Source: Gemmataceae bacterium (lineage in GTDB: Bacteria; Planctomycetota; Planctomycetia; Gemmatales; Gemmataceae). Taken from it: a stretch of 33,929 nucleotides of DNA. Both the position numbers and the translations under genes were made by a program. Below the pieces are notes generated by a model. That model was not told the DNA's origin. It saw only the letters and a program-made list of their open reading frames with translations, and ran no database searches. The DNA lies in NCBI GenBank assembly GCA_003136315.1, contig PLDW01000040.1, positions 36,337 to 70,265 of the forward strand, read 5' to 3'. This document shows, piece by piece, positions 15,059-23,034 of the stretch (position 1 is its first letter; each line of letters opens with the position of its first letter).

Positions 15059-15518
15059 GAGTTGGCTCGGAAAAGTGGACGTGGTTTCGAGTTTCGCGTT
15101 TACGGTTGCTGACCCCAACCTCGTAACCGAATACCGGATCGGGCCTGGTTCCAAGGGAGGTAACAACTGGCGAACCGGCGACGTCAGTCGCCGGGTCAGC
15201 TTCCAAGGGAGGTAAGTCGCCGGGTACGTATCAGCTCACCCGGCGACTGACGTCGCCGGTTCGCCAATTCCAGTGTTACCCCTCGCACCCACTCATTGAA
15301 CCATGCCCAAATCTGTGGAACGGCACCCGATTGTCATTGACCGGCCGCGTCGGCCAGGAGAGACTATTGTGTAGAGATTAAGATCGCGCAGGCTTCCCAG
15401 CCGCACCCGCAATGGTTGGCCACCCCACCTGATTCGCCACGGGCTCTCAGCACCCACCGCGAAGAATGAGTCGACTTGCCCCGCTAGACCCACCCCACCG
15501 CCTTTCCGGAGAACAACC
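15059..15518. other. 460-base divergent intergenic region
   Basis: The stretch between the Nudix start and the DUF1501 start holds a large palindromic element (15149-15280, listed separately). The remainder (15281-15518) must carry the DUF1501 promoter, but no -35/-10 pair with proper spacing stands out. No RNA gene was seen. Confidence 0.5.
15149..15280. repeat. Long palindromic element with internal duplication
   Basis: A perfect 29-base inverted repeat pairs 15168-15196 with 15238-15266, extended outward by GGTAACA/TGTTACC (15159-15165 and 15274-15280). Inside, a 15-base direct repeat (TTCCAAGGGAGGTAA at 15149-15163 and 15201-15215) and two copies of GTCGCCGGGT (15187, 15216) show that the left arm was duplicated and then lost 23 bases. 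It lies between divergent genes and has no coding capacity. It resembles a non-autonomous REPIN/MITE-like element. Confidence 0.8.
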
Positions 15519-16886
15519 ATGCGGGTCCAACTCGGGCCAACTGCCCTCGGAGGTCCACCGCGTGACCGGATGTCTCGGCGCGGGTTCCTCACCGCCGGAG
15601 CGCTCAGCCTGGGCGGGCTCACTCTGCCCCAGTTGCTCCGCGCGGAGGCTGCGGCCGGGATCACATCGTCACGGAAATCGGTCATCCTGATCTATCTGGT
15701 TGGCGGACCGCCGCATCAGGATATGTTCGACCTCAAGCCCGCCGCGCCCAAGGAGATCGCCGGCCCCTGGAAGCCGATTCCGACCAGCGTCCCGGGCATC
15801 CAGATCTGCGAAGCCTTCCCCCGACTTGCCCGGATGATGGACAAGCTGGTGATCGTTCGCTCGCTGGTCGGGAACCAGGCCGACCACGACGCCATCCAGG
15901 TTTTCAACGGCCACAACCCCCGGAAGGCACCGGTTCCGTCTGGCGGATGGCCGCAACTCGGCTCCGCGGTGGCGCGAGTTCAGGGGCCAGCCGACTCCGC
16001 CATACCGCCGTTCGTCAGCCTGTGCTACACCTGCACCCACGGACCCTACAACGAGCCCGGCCCCGGTTTCCTCGGGCCGGCGCTCGCCCCCTTCCGTCCG
16101 ATGGGACCAGCCCGGAACGACATGGTTCTCCAGGGTGTGACCACGGACCGGTTCGGGGATCGCAAGACCCTCCTTCGCAGCTTCGACAAGGTTCGCCGCG
16201 ACATCGATGCGTCTGGTGCGATGCGAGGAATGGATGCGTTTTCCGAGCAAGCGTTCGGGTTACTCACATCATCCCGGCTGGCGGAAGCGCTCGACATCTC
16301 GCGCGAAGACCCCCGCGTGATCGCCCGTTACGGTACCGGGAACCCGAAGATCTTCATGGACGACAACGGTGCCCCGCGCGTGCCCCAAAGCCTGCTCATG
16401 GCCCGGCGGCTGATCGAAGCGGGTGTCCGCGTAGTGACGCTCAATTACAGCAAGTGGGACTGGCACGGTGGCCAGAACAATTCCATTTTCAAACGTGAGG
16501 CGGAGGACTTCCCCGTCTTCGACCAGTGCGTCAGCGCGCTGGTCGAAGACCTCCACCAGCGCGGGCTCGATGAAGACTGCACGGTGGTCATCATGGGCGA
16601 GTTCGGCCGCACTCCGCGAATCAGTGCTCAGGTGGGTCGGGATCACTGGCCGCAGGTCAACTGTGCGTTGCTGGCGGGTGGCGGAATGCCGACCGGTCAA
16701 GTGATCGGGGCAACCGACCGGATCGGTGGCGAGGCTGTCGCGCGCCCGGTGAGCTTCGGGGAATTGTACGCCACCCTGTACCGGAACCTCGGGATCGACA
16801 CCGACCAAACCACCCTCCCAGACTTGAACGGCCGCCCGCAATACCTCGTGGAAGACTCAGCCAAGCCGCTGCCGGAATTGATCTGA
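15519..16886 (+). CDS. DUF1501 protein, Tat-exported
   Basis: 455 residues. A twin-arginine signal (SRRGFLTAGALSLGG, arginines 20-21, with a hydrophobic stretch to about 40) marks export as a folded protein. The body has the DUF1501 pattern: SVILIYLVGGPPHQDMFDL early on, HGPYNEPGPGF in the middle, DWHGGQNN, then VIMGEFGRTPRI and GRDHWPQ near the C-terminus. Family knowledge: DUF1501 proteins belong to the alkaline phosphatase/sulfatase-like superfamily, are highly expanded in planctomycetes and usually sit next to DUF1592/DUF1549-type haem proteins; their substrate is unknown. Here the DUF1592 gene lies on the opposite strand, about 1 kb further on, rather than in the same operon. GGAG precedes the ATG. 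The first 17 residues before the SRR motif are longer than usual; ATG at codon 18 is an alternative. Confidence 0.93.
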   Translation: MRVQLGPTALGGPPRDRMSRRGFLTAGALSLGGLTLPQLLRAEAAAGITSSRKSVILIYLVGGPPHQDMFDLKPAAPKEIAGPWKPIPTSVPGIQICEAFPRLARMMDKLVIVRSLVGNQADHDAIQVFNGHNPRKAPVPSGGWPQLGSAVARVQGPADSAIPPFVSLCYTCTHGPYNEPGPGFLGPALAPFRPMGPARNDMVLQGVTTDRFGDRKTLLRSFDKVRRDIDASGAMRGMDAFSEQAFGLLTSSRLAEALDISREDPRVIARYGTGNPKIFMDDNGAPRVPQSLLMARRLIEAGVRVVTLNYSKWDWHGGQNNSIFKREAEDFPVFDQCVSALVEDLHQRGLDEDCTVVIMGEFGRTPRISAQVGRDHWPQVNCALLAGGGMPTGQVIGATDRIGGEAVARPVSFGELYATLYRNLGIDTDQTTLPDLNGRPQYLVEDSAKPLPELI

Positions 16887-16940
16887 TGCAATCAGCATCG
16901 CACGCAGCGCGGGCCGGTTTGAATCCACATGGTCACAGGC

Positions 16941-17510
16941 TCATGGCTTGCCGACCTGAACGCCTTTCTTGCGGAGGGCCTCTTCCAGCTTGGCCCGGTC
17001 GGTCTTGGTCGGGTCGATCAGGGCGGTGACTCGACCCTCCTTGAAACTGGCCGTTGCCTGCACCACCCCATCCAGCGCGGCCACCGCTTCGTAAGCCGCC
17101 AGGCAGCACGCCTTGCAGTCGAGCACTGCTGTCGGAATGACGACACGCTCCAGCTTCTCGCGCGGGACTGTCGAGCGCGGCTTCACTCCAAAAGTGTGAT
17201 GTGTGACGGATCGCAGTTTCTGGTCGAACTGTTCGACCACCTGCTGCGGCTTGGCACCAGGGAATGCCTTCGCCGGCACGAACGCAACGGTGATTTCCGC
17301 AAACTCAAAGTCGATGGCGACCAACGAGAGGCCGGGGAGTTCCGCAAACGCAGCGCGGAGATCCTTCTCCCGCTCCGGAGAGAACAGACCCGTCACCCGG
17401 TAGGTGAAACGATCGGTCCTGGCGGGTGGGTCGTCGGCCGCGGCCGAGCGGCAGAGAAGGGGAGCGGCCAGAGCGAGGATCGCCACGGGGAACAGGTGGG
17501 GAAGTCTCAT
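16941..17510 (-). CDS. Exported HMA-like metal-binding protein
   Basis: 189 residues from the ATG at 17510, chosen because GAGG lies just upstream; TTG at 17525 and ATG at 17522 are in frame but lack a site. A signal peptide (about 1-25, ending near SAAADD) points to export. The mature part seems to hold two ferredoxin-like domains. The second has a cysteine cluster CKACC (132-136) followed by the HMA-like helix and VVQATASFKEGRVTALIDP, close to the GMxCxxC-type heavy-metal-associated fold; the first domain has no cysteines at that place. This suggests a periplasmic copper- or other-metal-binding protein, possibly involved in metal delivery; that role is inference. It converges with DUF1501 (54-base gap) and lies downstream of the DUF1592 haem-type gene. 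Confidence 0.75.
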   Translation of the reverse strand: MRLPHLFPVAILALAAPLLCRSAAADDPPARTDRFTYRVTGLFSPEREKDLRAAFAELPGLSLVAIDFEFAEITVAFVPAKAFPGAKPQQVVEQFDQKLRSVTHHTFGVKPRSTVPREKLERVVIPTAVLDCKACCLAAYEAVAALDGVVQATASFKEGRVTALIDPTKTDRAKLEEALRKKGVQVGKP

Positions 17511-17557
17511 GGGAATCCTCATCAATCAATCCGGTCAGATAATCTTGTTGTCACATG

Positions 17558-17637
17558 CTATGATCGGTAGTATGGGAGAGCGAGGCTCCTGCCGAGCGTT
17601 GGGCTGTGCGGCTCGGCAGGAGCTTCGCCCTCCCGTT
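17558..17637. repeat. REPIN-like hairpin, copy A
   Basis: The left arm 17574-17597 pairs with 17611-17634 (24 bases, two imperfect pairs) around a 13-base loop GTTGGGCTGTGCG. The whole 80-base unit, including the leading CTATGATCGG, recurs as copy C 203 bases later with a few changes. Confidence 0.85.
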
Positions 17638-17677
17638 AGAGCGACGGTTTTGTGTGCACATAGGTGAGGGCCAGGAT

Positions 17678-17755
17678 GTAGGTCGGGTCGAGGCTTTGGG
17701 AGACCCGACGTCCAGCCGCTTCCGTCGGGTCTCCCAAAGCCTCGACCCGACCTAC
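17678..17755. repeat. Perfect 33-base inverted repeat, element B
   Basis: Bases 17678-17710 pair perfectly with 17723-17755 around a 12-base loop. Its sequence is unrelated to copies A and C, between which it sits. The arm contains GGTCGGGTCGAGG and GGGAGACCCGACG, so each arm also has internal self-complementarity (CGGGTC/GACCCG). Confidence 0.88.
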
Positions 17756-17760
17756 GACAT

Positions 17761-17840
17761 CTATGATCGGTGGTATGGGAGGGCGAGGCTCCTGCCAAGC
17801 GTTGGGCTGTGCAGCTCGGCAGGAGCCTCGCCCTCCCATT
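17761..17840. repeat. REPIN-like hairpin, copy C
   Basis: The left arm 17777-17800 pairs with 17814-17837 (24 bases, one imperfect pair), with loop GTTGGGCTGTGCA. It is a direct repeat of copy A in the same orientation. Differences between A and C fall at compensable or wobble positions in several cases. Confidence 0.85.
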
Positions 17841-17884
17841 ATGTCGCCTCTCCGTACTACCATCGGGTTCGGCGGGCTCTTGTA

Positions 17885-20494
17885 TCAGCGGGTCCGGAAT
17901 AGTGGGCTCTGGACCAGTTCGTGGATCAGCGTGCGGATTCCACCGTTCTTGAGCGAGGCACTCACAACGGTGTCGATCTCGTCGCGATCCGCAAACGACT
18001 GCCCGCGGCCAGTCGAGTAGACCGCGAACTGACGGGCAAGGTTGGTAAAAAGCACTCTCGGGTTGGAAGCGAGGAAGGCCTGGAACTCGGTGAACCCCGT
18101 GAACGTCCGACCGTCCGGTAGCACGCCGCTGGGATCGACCTTTGGCCCGAGTTTGAAGCCGATCCCGGTGAACGGATCGATATTGCCCCGCGGGGCAGGG
18201 TCGCCCGTGCCGAGCGAGCGATAGCGGGTTCGGTGACCACCAATCACATCGAACTCCTCCAACGCGAACCCGGGGGGATCGATCTTCGCATGGCAGGATG
18301 CACACGACGGGTCGGCCCGGTGCTTCTGGAGTTGCTCGCGGATGGTGGTCGCACCGCGGACATCTGGCTCGACCGCCGGGATGTTCGGCGGCGGTGGCGC
18401 CGGCGGCTGGCCAAGAAGCCGGTCGAGGACGAACGCGCCCCGTGGCACTGGCGAGGTGGTGGTCCCGTTGGCTGTGACCTTGAGGATCGCAGCCTGGGTC
18501 AAGAACCCGCCGCGGGATGATCCGGGCGGAAGGGGGACACAGCGGATCTGCGACCCACTCACACCCGGGATGCCATAGTGGGCCGCGAGCTTGCCGTTGA
18601 GCATGGCGAAGTCGGACTTCACCAGAGTTTCGACGGGCAAATTCGCATCCACCAGCTTGCGAAAATAGGCCCGCGACTCGGCCAGCATCGAATCCTGCAA
18701 GTACGCGCTGAACTCGGGATAGAGCTTGTTGTCCGGGTCGTTGGCAGCAATCTGCCGGAGCTTGAGCCACTGGCCGAGGAAGTCCTCCACGAAGCGGTTC
18801 GACCGCGGGTCGGCCAGGAGTCGCTCGACCTCCCCGCGAAGAACATCGGGCTTTCGGAGCGTGCCATCCACGGCCAGGGCGGTGAGTTTGTCATCGGGCA
18901 TCGAGTTCCACAGGAAGTACGACAGCCGACAGGCCAGGGCGTGGTCGTCCAGCTCACCGGCCGGTTCGATGTGGTACAGGAAATCCGGCGAGGTGAGTGC
19001 AGCCCGGTAGGCCCACCGCATTGCGACCTCGAAGCAATCGCCCGCCTGGAGCCGCTCGGCCACACGCTCGACATAGTGCTTGCGAACCTCGGCCCGCACT
19101 GGCCGTCGAAACGCCCGGGGCAGGAACTCAGCAAGGAGCCGGGCGGCGTCTTCGAGCGGCTTCTCGGTGGTGACGGTCCAAATGCCCTCAATCGGGTCGG
19201 ACTTGTTCTTCCCCATGAACAGTTGCTGGCGATCAGGTGACCGTGGGGGAGGGCGGACGCCAGGGTGATCCTTCGTGAGGAATGGCTGGATCGGCAAGTC
19301 GCCGAACAGTCTTCGGTGCCCAACCGGCGGCCAGACATCGTGCAACGGACCTTCGACATCCAGGAAATCGCACGCGATCCCGGGACCGGTGAACCCCATC
19401 GCTCGCTTTGGTCCCCGGGTGTGCCCGGACACCAGCGAGGCAGCGTTGAACCCGATCGTCTCACGCGGGTTGAGCCAGGTGACGACCTCGTGCTTCTGTT
19501 CGTTGATCGAGGGGGCATCGTAATATCCGAGCACGGTGCTGGGATGGCCGCCGCCGCGGCCGTCACCAACAAGTTGCACGATCGACAGCCGGGCGGCCTC
19601 GGTCCCGCGGGAAGGCAGCACCTTCCCCTTGTCCCACTGGAAACTCCACAGTGAGGTCGTGAGTCGGTAGCGGCCGGGGTAGATCGCGACGAATTCGTTG
19701 AAATAGGGGTGGAACGATTCGTCTTCGTGTCGAAATAGACCGACGCTTGCCCCATTGTGGAACGAGCCCATACGCTCGTGGGCTCCCTGGTCGAGGTGCT
19801 CGTGTGCGCCGGCCGGTGGGAAGTCCGGGTCCGGCTTCTTGTCCTTGAGCAGCACCCCGTCCCCGTGGAGCAGCACATGGGCAACGAACCCGTGCGGGTT
19901 GGCCAGGGAAATCCGCTGCTGGATCGGTTTCGGTGGCCTCGGTCGGGTGGCGATGGCCATATCGAGAATGCGATCCGCAGCTTCGAGGTATTTCAGAAGG
20001 TTGACGTGTGAGAGGTCGAGTGCATCGCTGTTTTTGTCGAAGCCATACACCGACCCATCGGCGGGGAGGTCGGTCTGGAGAAGCAATCCCGGGAGGTCGA
20101 ACAGGTCGCGGACGGTGTTCTCGTATTCGGCCCGGGTGAGTCGACGCAGCCGGGTTCGGCCATCCGAAGCGTTGGCCTTTCGCTCGGCTGCGACCAGCTC
20201 ATCGTGAAGCCATCTCGTCGTCGCAGCCACCTCGGCCGCCTCTGGTCGCGCCTGTTTCCTGGGCGGCATCTCCCCCGTGGCGATCCGGTCGTGGACCTTC
20301 ACCCACCGGGCGAGGTTGTCCGGGTCGGCGGGAGAGAAGGGGAGGGCGGTCAGATCGAGGCCTCCCTTTTTGCTGTTCGCATCATGGCACTGATGGCAGT
20401 GCGTCTCGAAGAACTTGGCCGGCGGGCCTGCCTGTGCGACGGTCGAGAGCACAAACGCAGTGAAACAGGCAACGATGCGGGGGAACGACTTCAT
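17885..20494 (-). CDS. DUF1592-type haem-binding secreted protein
   Basis: 869 residues from the ATG at 20494, which gives a proper signal peptide (about 1-22); the open frame to 20674 adds unrelated sequence. The N-terminal CHQCH (33-37) and a late CASCH (731-735) are c-type haem motifs. Between them come, in the order known for this planctomycete family, DUF1587 (RLTRAEYENTVRDLF), DUF1595 (LAEFLPRAFRRPV), DUF1592 (ALACRLSYFLWNSMPDD), DUF1588 (RGGFLTQAAILKVTANG) and, at the end, DUF1585 (LARQFAVYSTGRG). A central insert of about 250 residues (LHGDGVLLKDKKPD to DFLDVEGP) is a beta-rich part of the same family. It probably acts in periplasmic redox or polysaccharide breakdown beside DUF1501; the reaction is unknown. 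No ribosome site is evident before the start. Confidence 0.93.
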   Translation of the reverse strand: MKSFPRIVACFTAFVLSTVAQAGPPAKFFETHCHQCHDANSKKGGLDLTALPFSPADPDNLARWVKVHDRIATGEMPPRKQARPEAAEVAATTRWLHDELVAAERKANASDGRTRLRRLTRAEYENTVRDLFDLPGLLLQTDLPADGSVYGFDKNSDALDLSHVNLLKYLEAADRILDMAIATRPRPPKPIQQRISLANPHGFVAHVLLHGDGVLLKDKKPDPDFPPAGAHEHLDQGAHERMGSFHNGASVGLFRHEDESFHPYFNEFVAIYPGRYRLTTSLWSFQWDKGKVLPSRGTEAARLSIVQLVGDGRGGGHPSTVLGYYDAPSINEQKHEVVTWLNPRETIGFNAASLVSGHTRGPKRAMGFTGPGIACDFLDVEGPLHDVWPPVGHRRLFGDLPIQPFLTKDHPGVRPPPRSPDRQQLFMGKNKSDPIEGIWTVTTEKPLEDAARLLAEFLPRAFRRPVRAEVRKHYVERVAERLQAGDCFEVAMRWAYRAALTSPDFLYHIEPAGELDDHALACRLSYFLWNSMPDDKLTALAVDGTLRKPDVLRGEVERLLADPRSNRFVEDFLGQWLKLRQIAANDPDNKLYPEFSAYLQDSMLAESRAYFRKLVDANLPVETLVKSDFAMLNGKLAAHYGIPGVSGSQIRCVPLPPGSSRGGFLTQAAILKVTANGTTTSPVPRGAFVLDRLLGQPPAPPPPNIPAVEPDVRGATTIREQLQKHRADPSCASCHAKIDPPGFALEEFDVIGGHRTRYRSLGTGDPAPRGNIDPFTGIGFKLGPKVDPSGVLPDGRTFTGFTEFQAFLASNPRVLFTNLARQFAVYSTGRGQSFADRDEIDTVVSASLKNGGIRTLIHELVQSPLFRTR

Positions 20495-20715
20495 GGCGGG
20501 AATCAAGGAGGGAAGGAAGAGCGAGGCCACTACGAAATCCTTGTGGAATAGAGGGCTACAACGACTTACCTTCGAAGATCCGATGCTGTTCGTCGTATCG
20601 ATCAAACACCCGCCTGATCCATCGACGCCGAAACTCGCGCTGCGTGCCTCGGCCACAAGCAGTATAGCGCCCACAAACCGGACAGTGGTTGGTCGTGCCT
20701 CGTTGAAGGAGGCTC

Positions 20716-23034
20716 ATGCGCGCCCAGGTGCTCCTCCCCCTGGCCGCCCTGCTGGCGGGCGGGTGCGGACAGGCTTATTATCGAAACTCGGCCGACCGAG
20801 AGACCTACCCGATCCTCGCTGCGGCTGGTGCGATGCGCCCAGGCTACGACATCGGCCGGCTCCAGCTTGCGCCTCCACCTGGTTCCCGGATCGCCGATCC
20901 ATTCGACCCAGACCACCCCCCCAAGCCCCCAGACGACCCTGCATCCGCTGTGCTCATGGCGCACCCAGGTCGTTGGAATGGTGCCAGTGATTGGGGAGTG
21001 GATGGCTTCACCAACCAGATCGAGCCGGCCGGTTGGGAGACTGCCCTGGGCGCTGGTGCTGATGGCGTTGTCACGCTCGACCAGGACAAGTCCGTGGAAA
21101 TCGCCCTCCTCAACAGCCGTGAGTACCAGACCCAACTGGAGACGGTCTACCAGGCAGCGCTGTCCCAGACCCTCAACAGATTCGATTTCGACGTCCACTG
21201 GTTCGGGACAAACACAACCAATTACACCCACTTTGGGACGGGTGGAACCCCGACCGAAACCAACACTCTCACCTCGAACACCAATGGAGGGCTCACCCAA
21301 AACTTCCTGGCCGGCGGCCAATTTCTGGTCGAACTCGCCAATGCCCTCACGTACGAATATTCCGGCGGGACCAGTCAGTTTAACTCCAACATCCTGCTCA
21401 GTCTCACCCAGCCGCTGTTGCGGAACTTCGGCCGCAAAGTCCGGATGGAGACCCTCACCCTGGGTGAGCGAAACGTGCTCTACGCGGTTCGGAGCTACGC
21501 CCGCTACCGCAAGCAGTTCTGGGTCTCGGTGGCCATCCAGAGCGGTGGCTATCTGGACCTGCTACTTGCCCTCCAGACGGTTCGGAATGACGAGGCCAAC
21601 CTGAGCCGACAGGAGGAAACGTATCGATTGTATAGCGAGCTGTTCAGGGGCGGTCGGGCATCGGCGGTCGAGTTCGATCAGTTCTATCAGAGTGTTCTGG
21701 CAGCCCGTCAAGCCTTGATCAATGACATCGTCGCGCTGGAGACGGCCAAAGACCAGTTCAAGCTCAAACTCGGAATCCCTCCCCGGGTGCCGGTCGCACT
21801 GGACGATCGGCCGCTCCAGCAGTTCGTCCTCACCGATCCGCTTCTCGAACGACTCCGGACCGACCTGGAAGTGTTCCAGAAAGCCCGGCTCTCCGAACTG
21901 GACGCTCTCCCATCGACCGTGAGCCTTCGCCGGTATTTCGCCGCCTTGAAAGAACTTGCTGCCCGGACCCCAAACGCTGTCCAGTTGGCAAGTAACGATC
22001 TCAATGCGTGGGGCCGCCGCCTGGCACGCCCCCCGCGGCCGGGCGAGGATCCGGAGCAGACAGAGCGGGAGCGGGCGACCTTTGCCAACCTCAAGCCCGC
22101 CCTGAGCGACGCAGCCACCGATCTGATCGCAGCAACGGCCCTCATTGATCGGGCTGCGGCCGCGGTGACTGAAGAAACAAGGCGAGAAGCGTGGGAGGCA
22201 TCGACGGAGTGCGCGAAAAAGCTTCTGGCTGCGCTGGATGGGGTGATCTCCGTCCAGACGCAGGCCCGGATCTACCAGATCGAACTGCCTGATTTCGATG
22301 GCGCCGAGGCCGAGTCTCTGGTGTTTGCCAAGCAGGCGCGACTGGATCTCCAAAACCAGCTTGGAATGGTGACCGATGCCTGGCGTCAAGTGACTGTGGC
22401 TGCCAACGCCCTGAAGGGCGATCTGACGGTCGTGGGCTCCGCCAACCTTGGCACCAACCCGACCCGCGACGTACCATTTGCATTTTCCGCCGCTGGAAGT
22501 ACGTACATGCTCCAGTTGCAAATCGATACACCGCTCAATCGGGTGGCCGAGCGGAACCAATACCGGACCAGCTTGATCAATTACCAACAGATGAAGCGCG
22601 CCTATGTCGCCCTCTCCGATCAGATCGAGTCCCAGATCCGGGCGGACATCCGGCAACTGAACCGGCTGAGGGTCTCTTTTGGAATCGCCCGGCAAACGTT
22701 GCTCTCCGCAGCACGGCAGTACGAGAACGCCCGACTGACTCTCCTTGGCCCTCGCGACAAGCGAGGAACGAATGACACCACGACGTTGAATTTGCTGCAA
22801 GCTCTGACCAACCTGCTGGCAGCCAGGAACGCCCTGGCGGCCAGTTACATCAATTTCGAGCAACAACGGCTCCAGTTTCTGTTAGACTTGGAGGCGCTCC
22901 AACTCGACCAACGAGGCTTCCCGACCAATGCCGCCCCTCGACACACTGACTCCACCAACGACCGTGGAGCCGACAACCCTGGAAATGCCAACCCCGGCCC
23001 CCCCGCCGGTGCTGGCCCACCGCCCGGTCCCTAA
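20716..23034 (+). CDS. TolC-family outer-membrane efflux lipoprotein
   Basis: 772 residues, preceded by a strong GAAGGAGG. The signal ends in a lipobox LAGGC (Cys 17), so it is probably a lipid-anchored outer-membrane channel. A stretch with GGLTQNFLAGGQFLVELANA and LLSLTQPLLRNFGRKVRME matches the first TolC repeat (strand-helix junction); the second repeat includes YMLQLQIDTPLNRVAERNQY and the helix that follows. The length is well above the usual 420-500: there is an N-terminal proline-rich region to about 90 and a helical insert between the repeats around 380-490. The C-terminal 35 residues are Asn/Pro/Gly-rich and are encoded by DNA that also encodes the start of the next gene. It forms an exporter with the HlyD-like protein. 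Confidence 0.92.
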   Translation: MRAQVLLPLAALLAGGCGQAYYRNSADRETYPILAAAGAMRPGYDIGRLQLAPPPGSRIADPFDPDHPPKPPDDPASAVLMAHPGRWNGASDWGVDGFTNQIEPAGWETALGAGADGVVTLDQDKSVEIALLNSREYQTQLETVYQAALSQTLNRFDFDVHWFGTNTTNYTHFGTGGTPTETNTLTSNTNGGLTQNFLAGGQFLVELANALTYEYSGGTSQFNSNILLSLTQPLLRNFGRKVRMETLTLGERNVLYAVRSYARYRKQFWVSVAIQSGGYLDLLLALQTVRNDEANLSRQEETYRLYSELFRGGRASAVEFDQFYQSVLAARQALINDIVALETAKDQFKLKLGIPPRVPVALDDRPLQQFVLTDPLLERLRTDLEVFQKARLSELDALPSTVSLRRYFAALKELAARTPNAVQLASNDLNAWGRRLARPPRPGEDPEQTERERATFANLKPALSDAATDLIAATALIDRAAAAVTEETRREAWEASTECAKKLLAALDGVISVQTQARIYQIELPDFDGAEAESLVFAKQARLDLQNQLGMVTDAWRQVTVAANALKGDLTVVGSANLGTNPTRDVPFAFSAAGSTYMLQLQIDTPLNRVAERNQYRTSLINYQQMKRAYVALSDQIESQIRADIRQLNRLRVSFGIARQTLLSAARQYENARLTLLGPRDKRGTNDTTTLNLLQALTNLLAARNALAASYINFEQQRLQFLLDLEALQLDQRGFPTNAAPRHTDSTNDRGADNPGNANPGPPAGAGPPPGP

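Larger units (their letters stand above)
17511..17884. other. Hairpin-array intergenic region
   Basis: This 374-base space separates two minus-strand genes and is almost filled by three hairpins described separately (17558-17637, 17678-17755, 17761-17840). No coding frame of any quality is present. Confidence 0.8.

Noticed and set aside
17558-17840. Terminators for the DUF1592 gene
   Set aside because: The hairpins are much longer than terminators and lack T-runs, and two copies are near-identical repeats; a secondary terminating effect is possible, but it does not explain the structure.
17535-18770. 411-codon minus-strand open frame covering the hairpin array
   Set aside because: It runs through palindromes and overlaps the DUF1592 gene in a different frame; the translation contains repeat-derived sequence only.
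18619-19884. 421-codon minus-strand open frame inside the DUF1592 gene
   Set aside because: Ser/Arg/Pro-rich shadow of the real gene in another frame.
21562-22866. 434-codon minus-strand open frame opposite TolC
   Set aside because: Antisense shadow; the plus-strand frame has clear TolC repeats.
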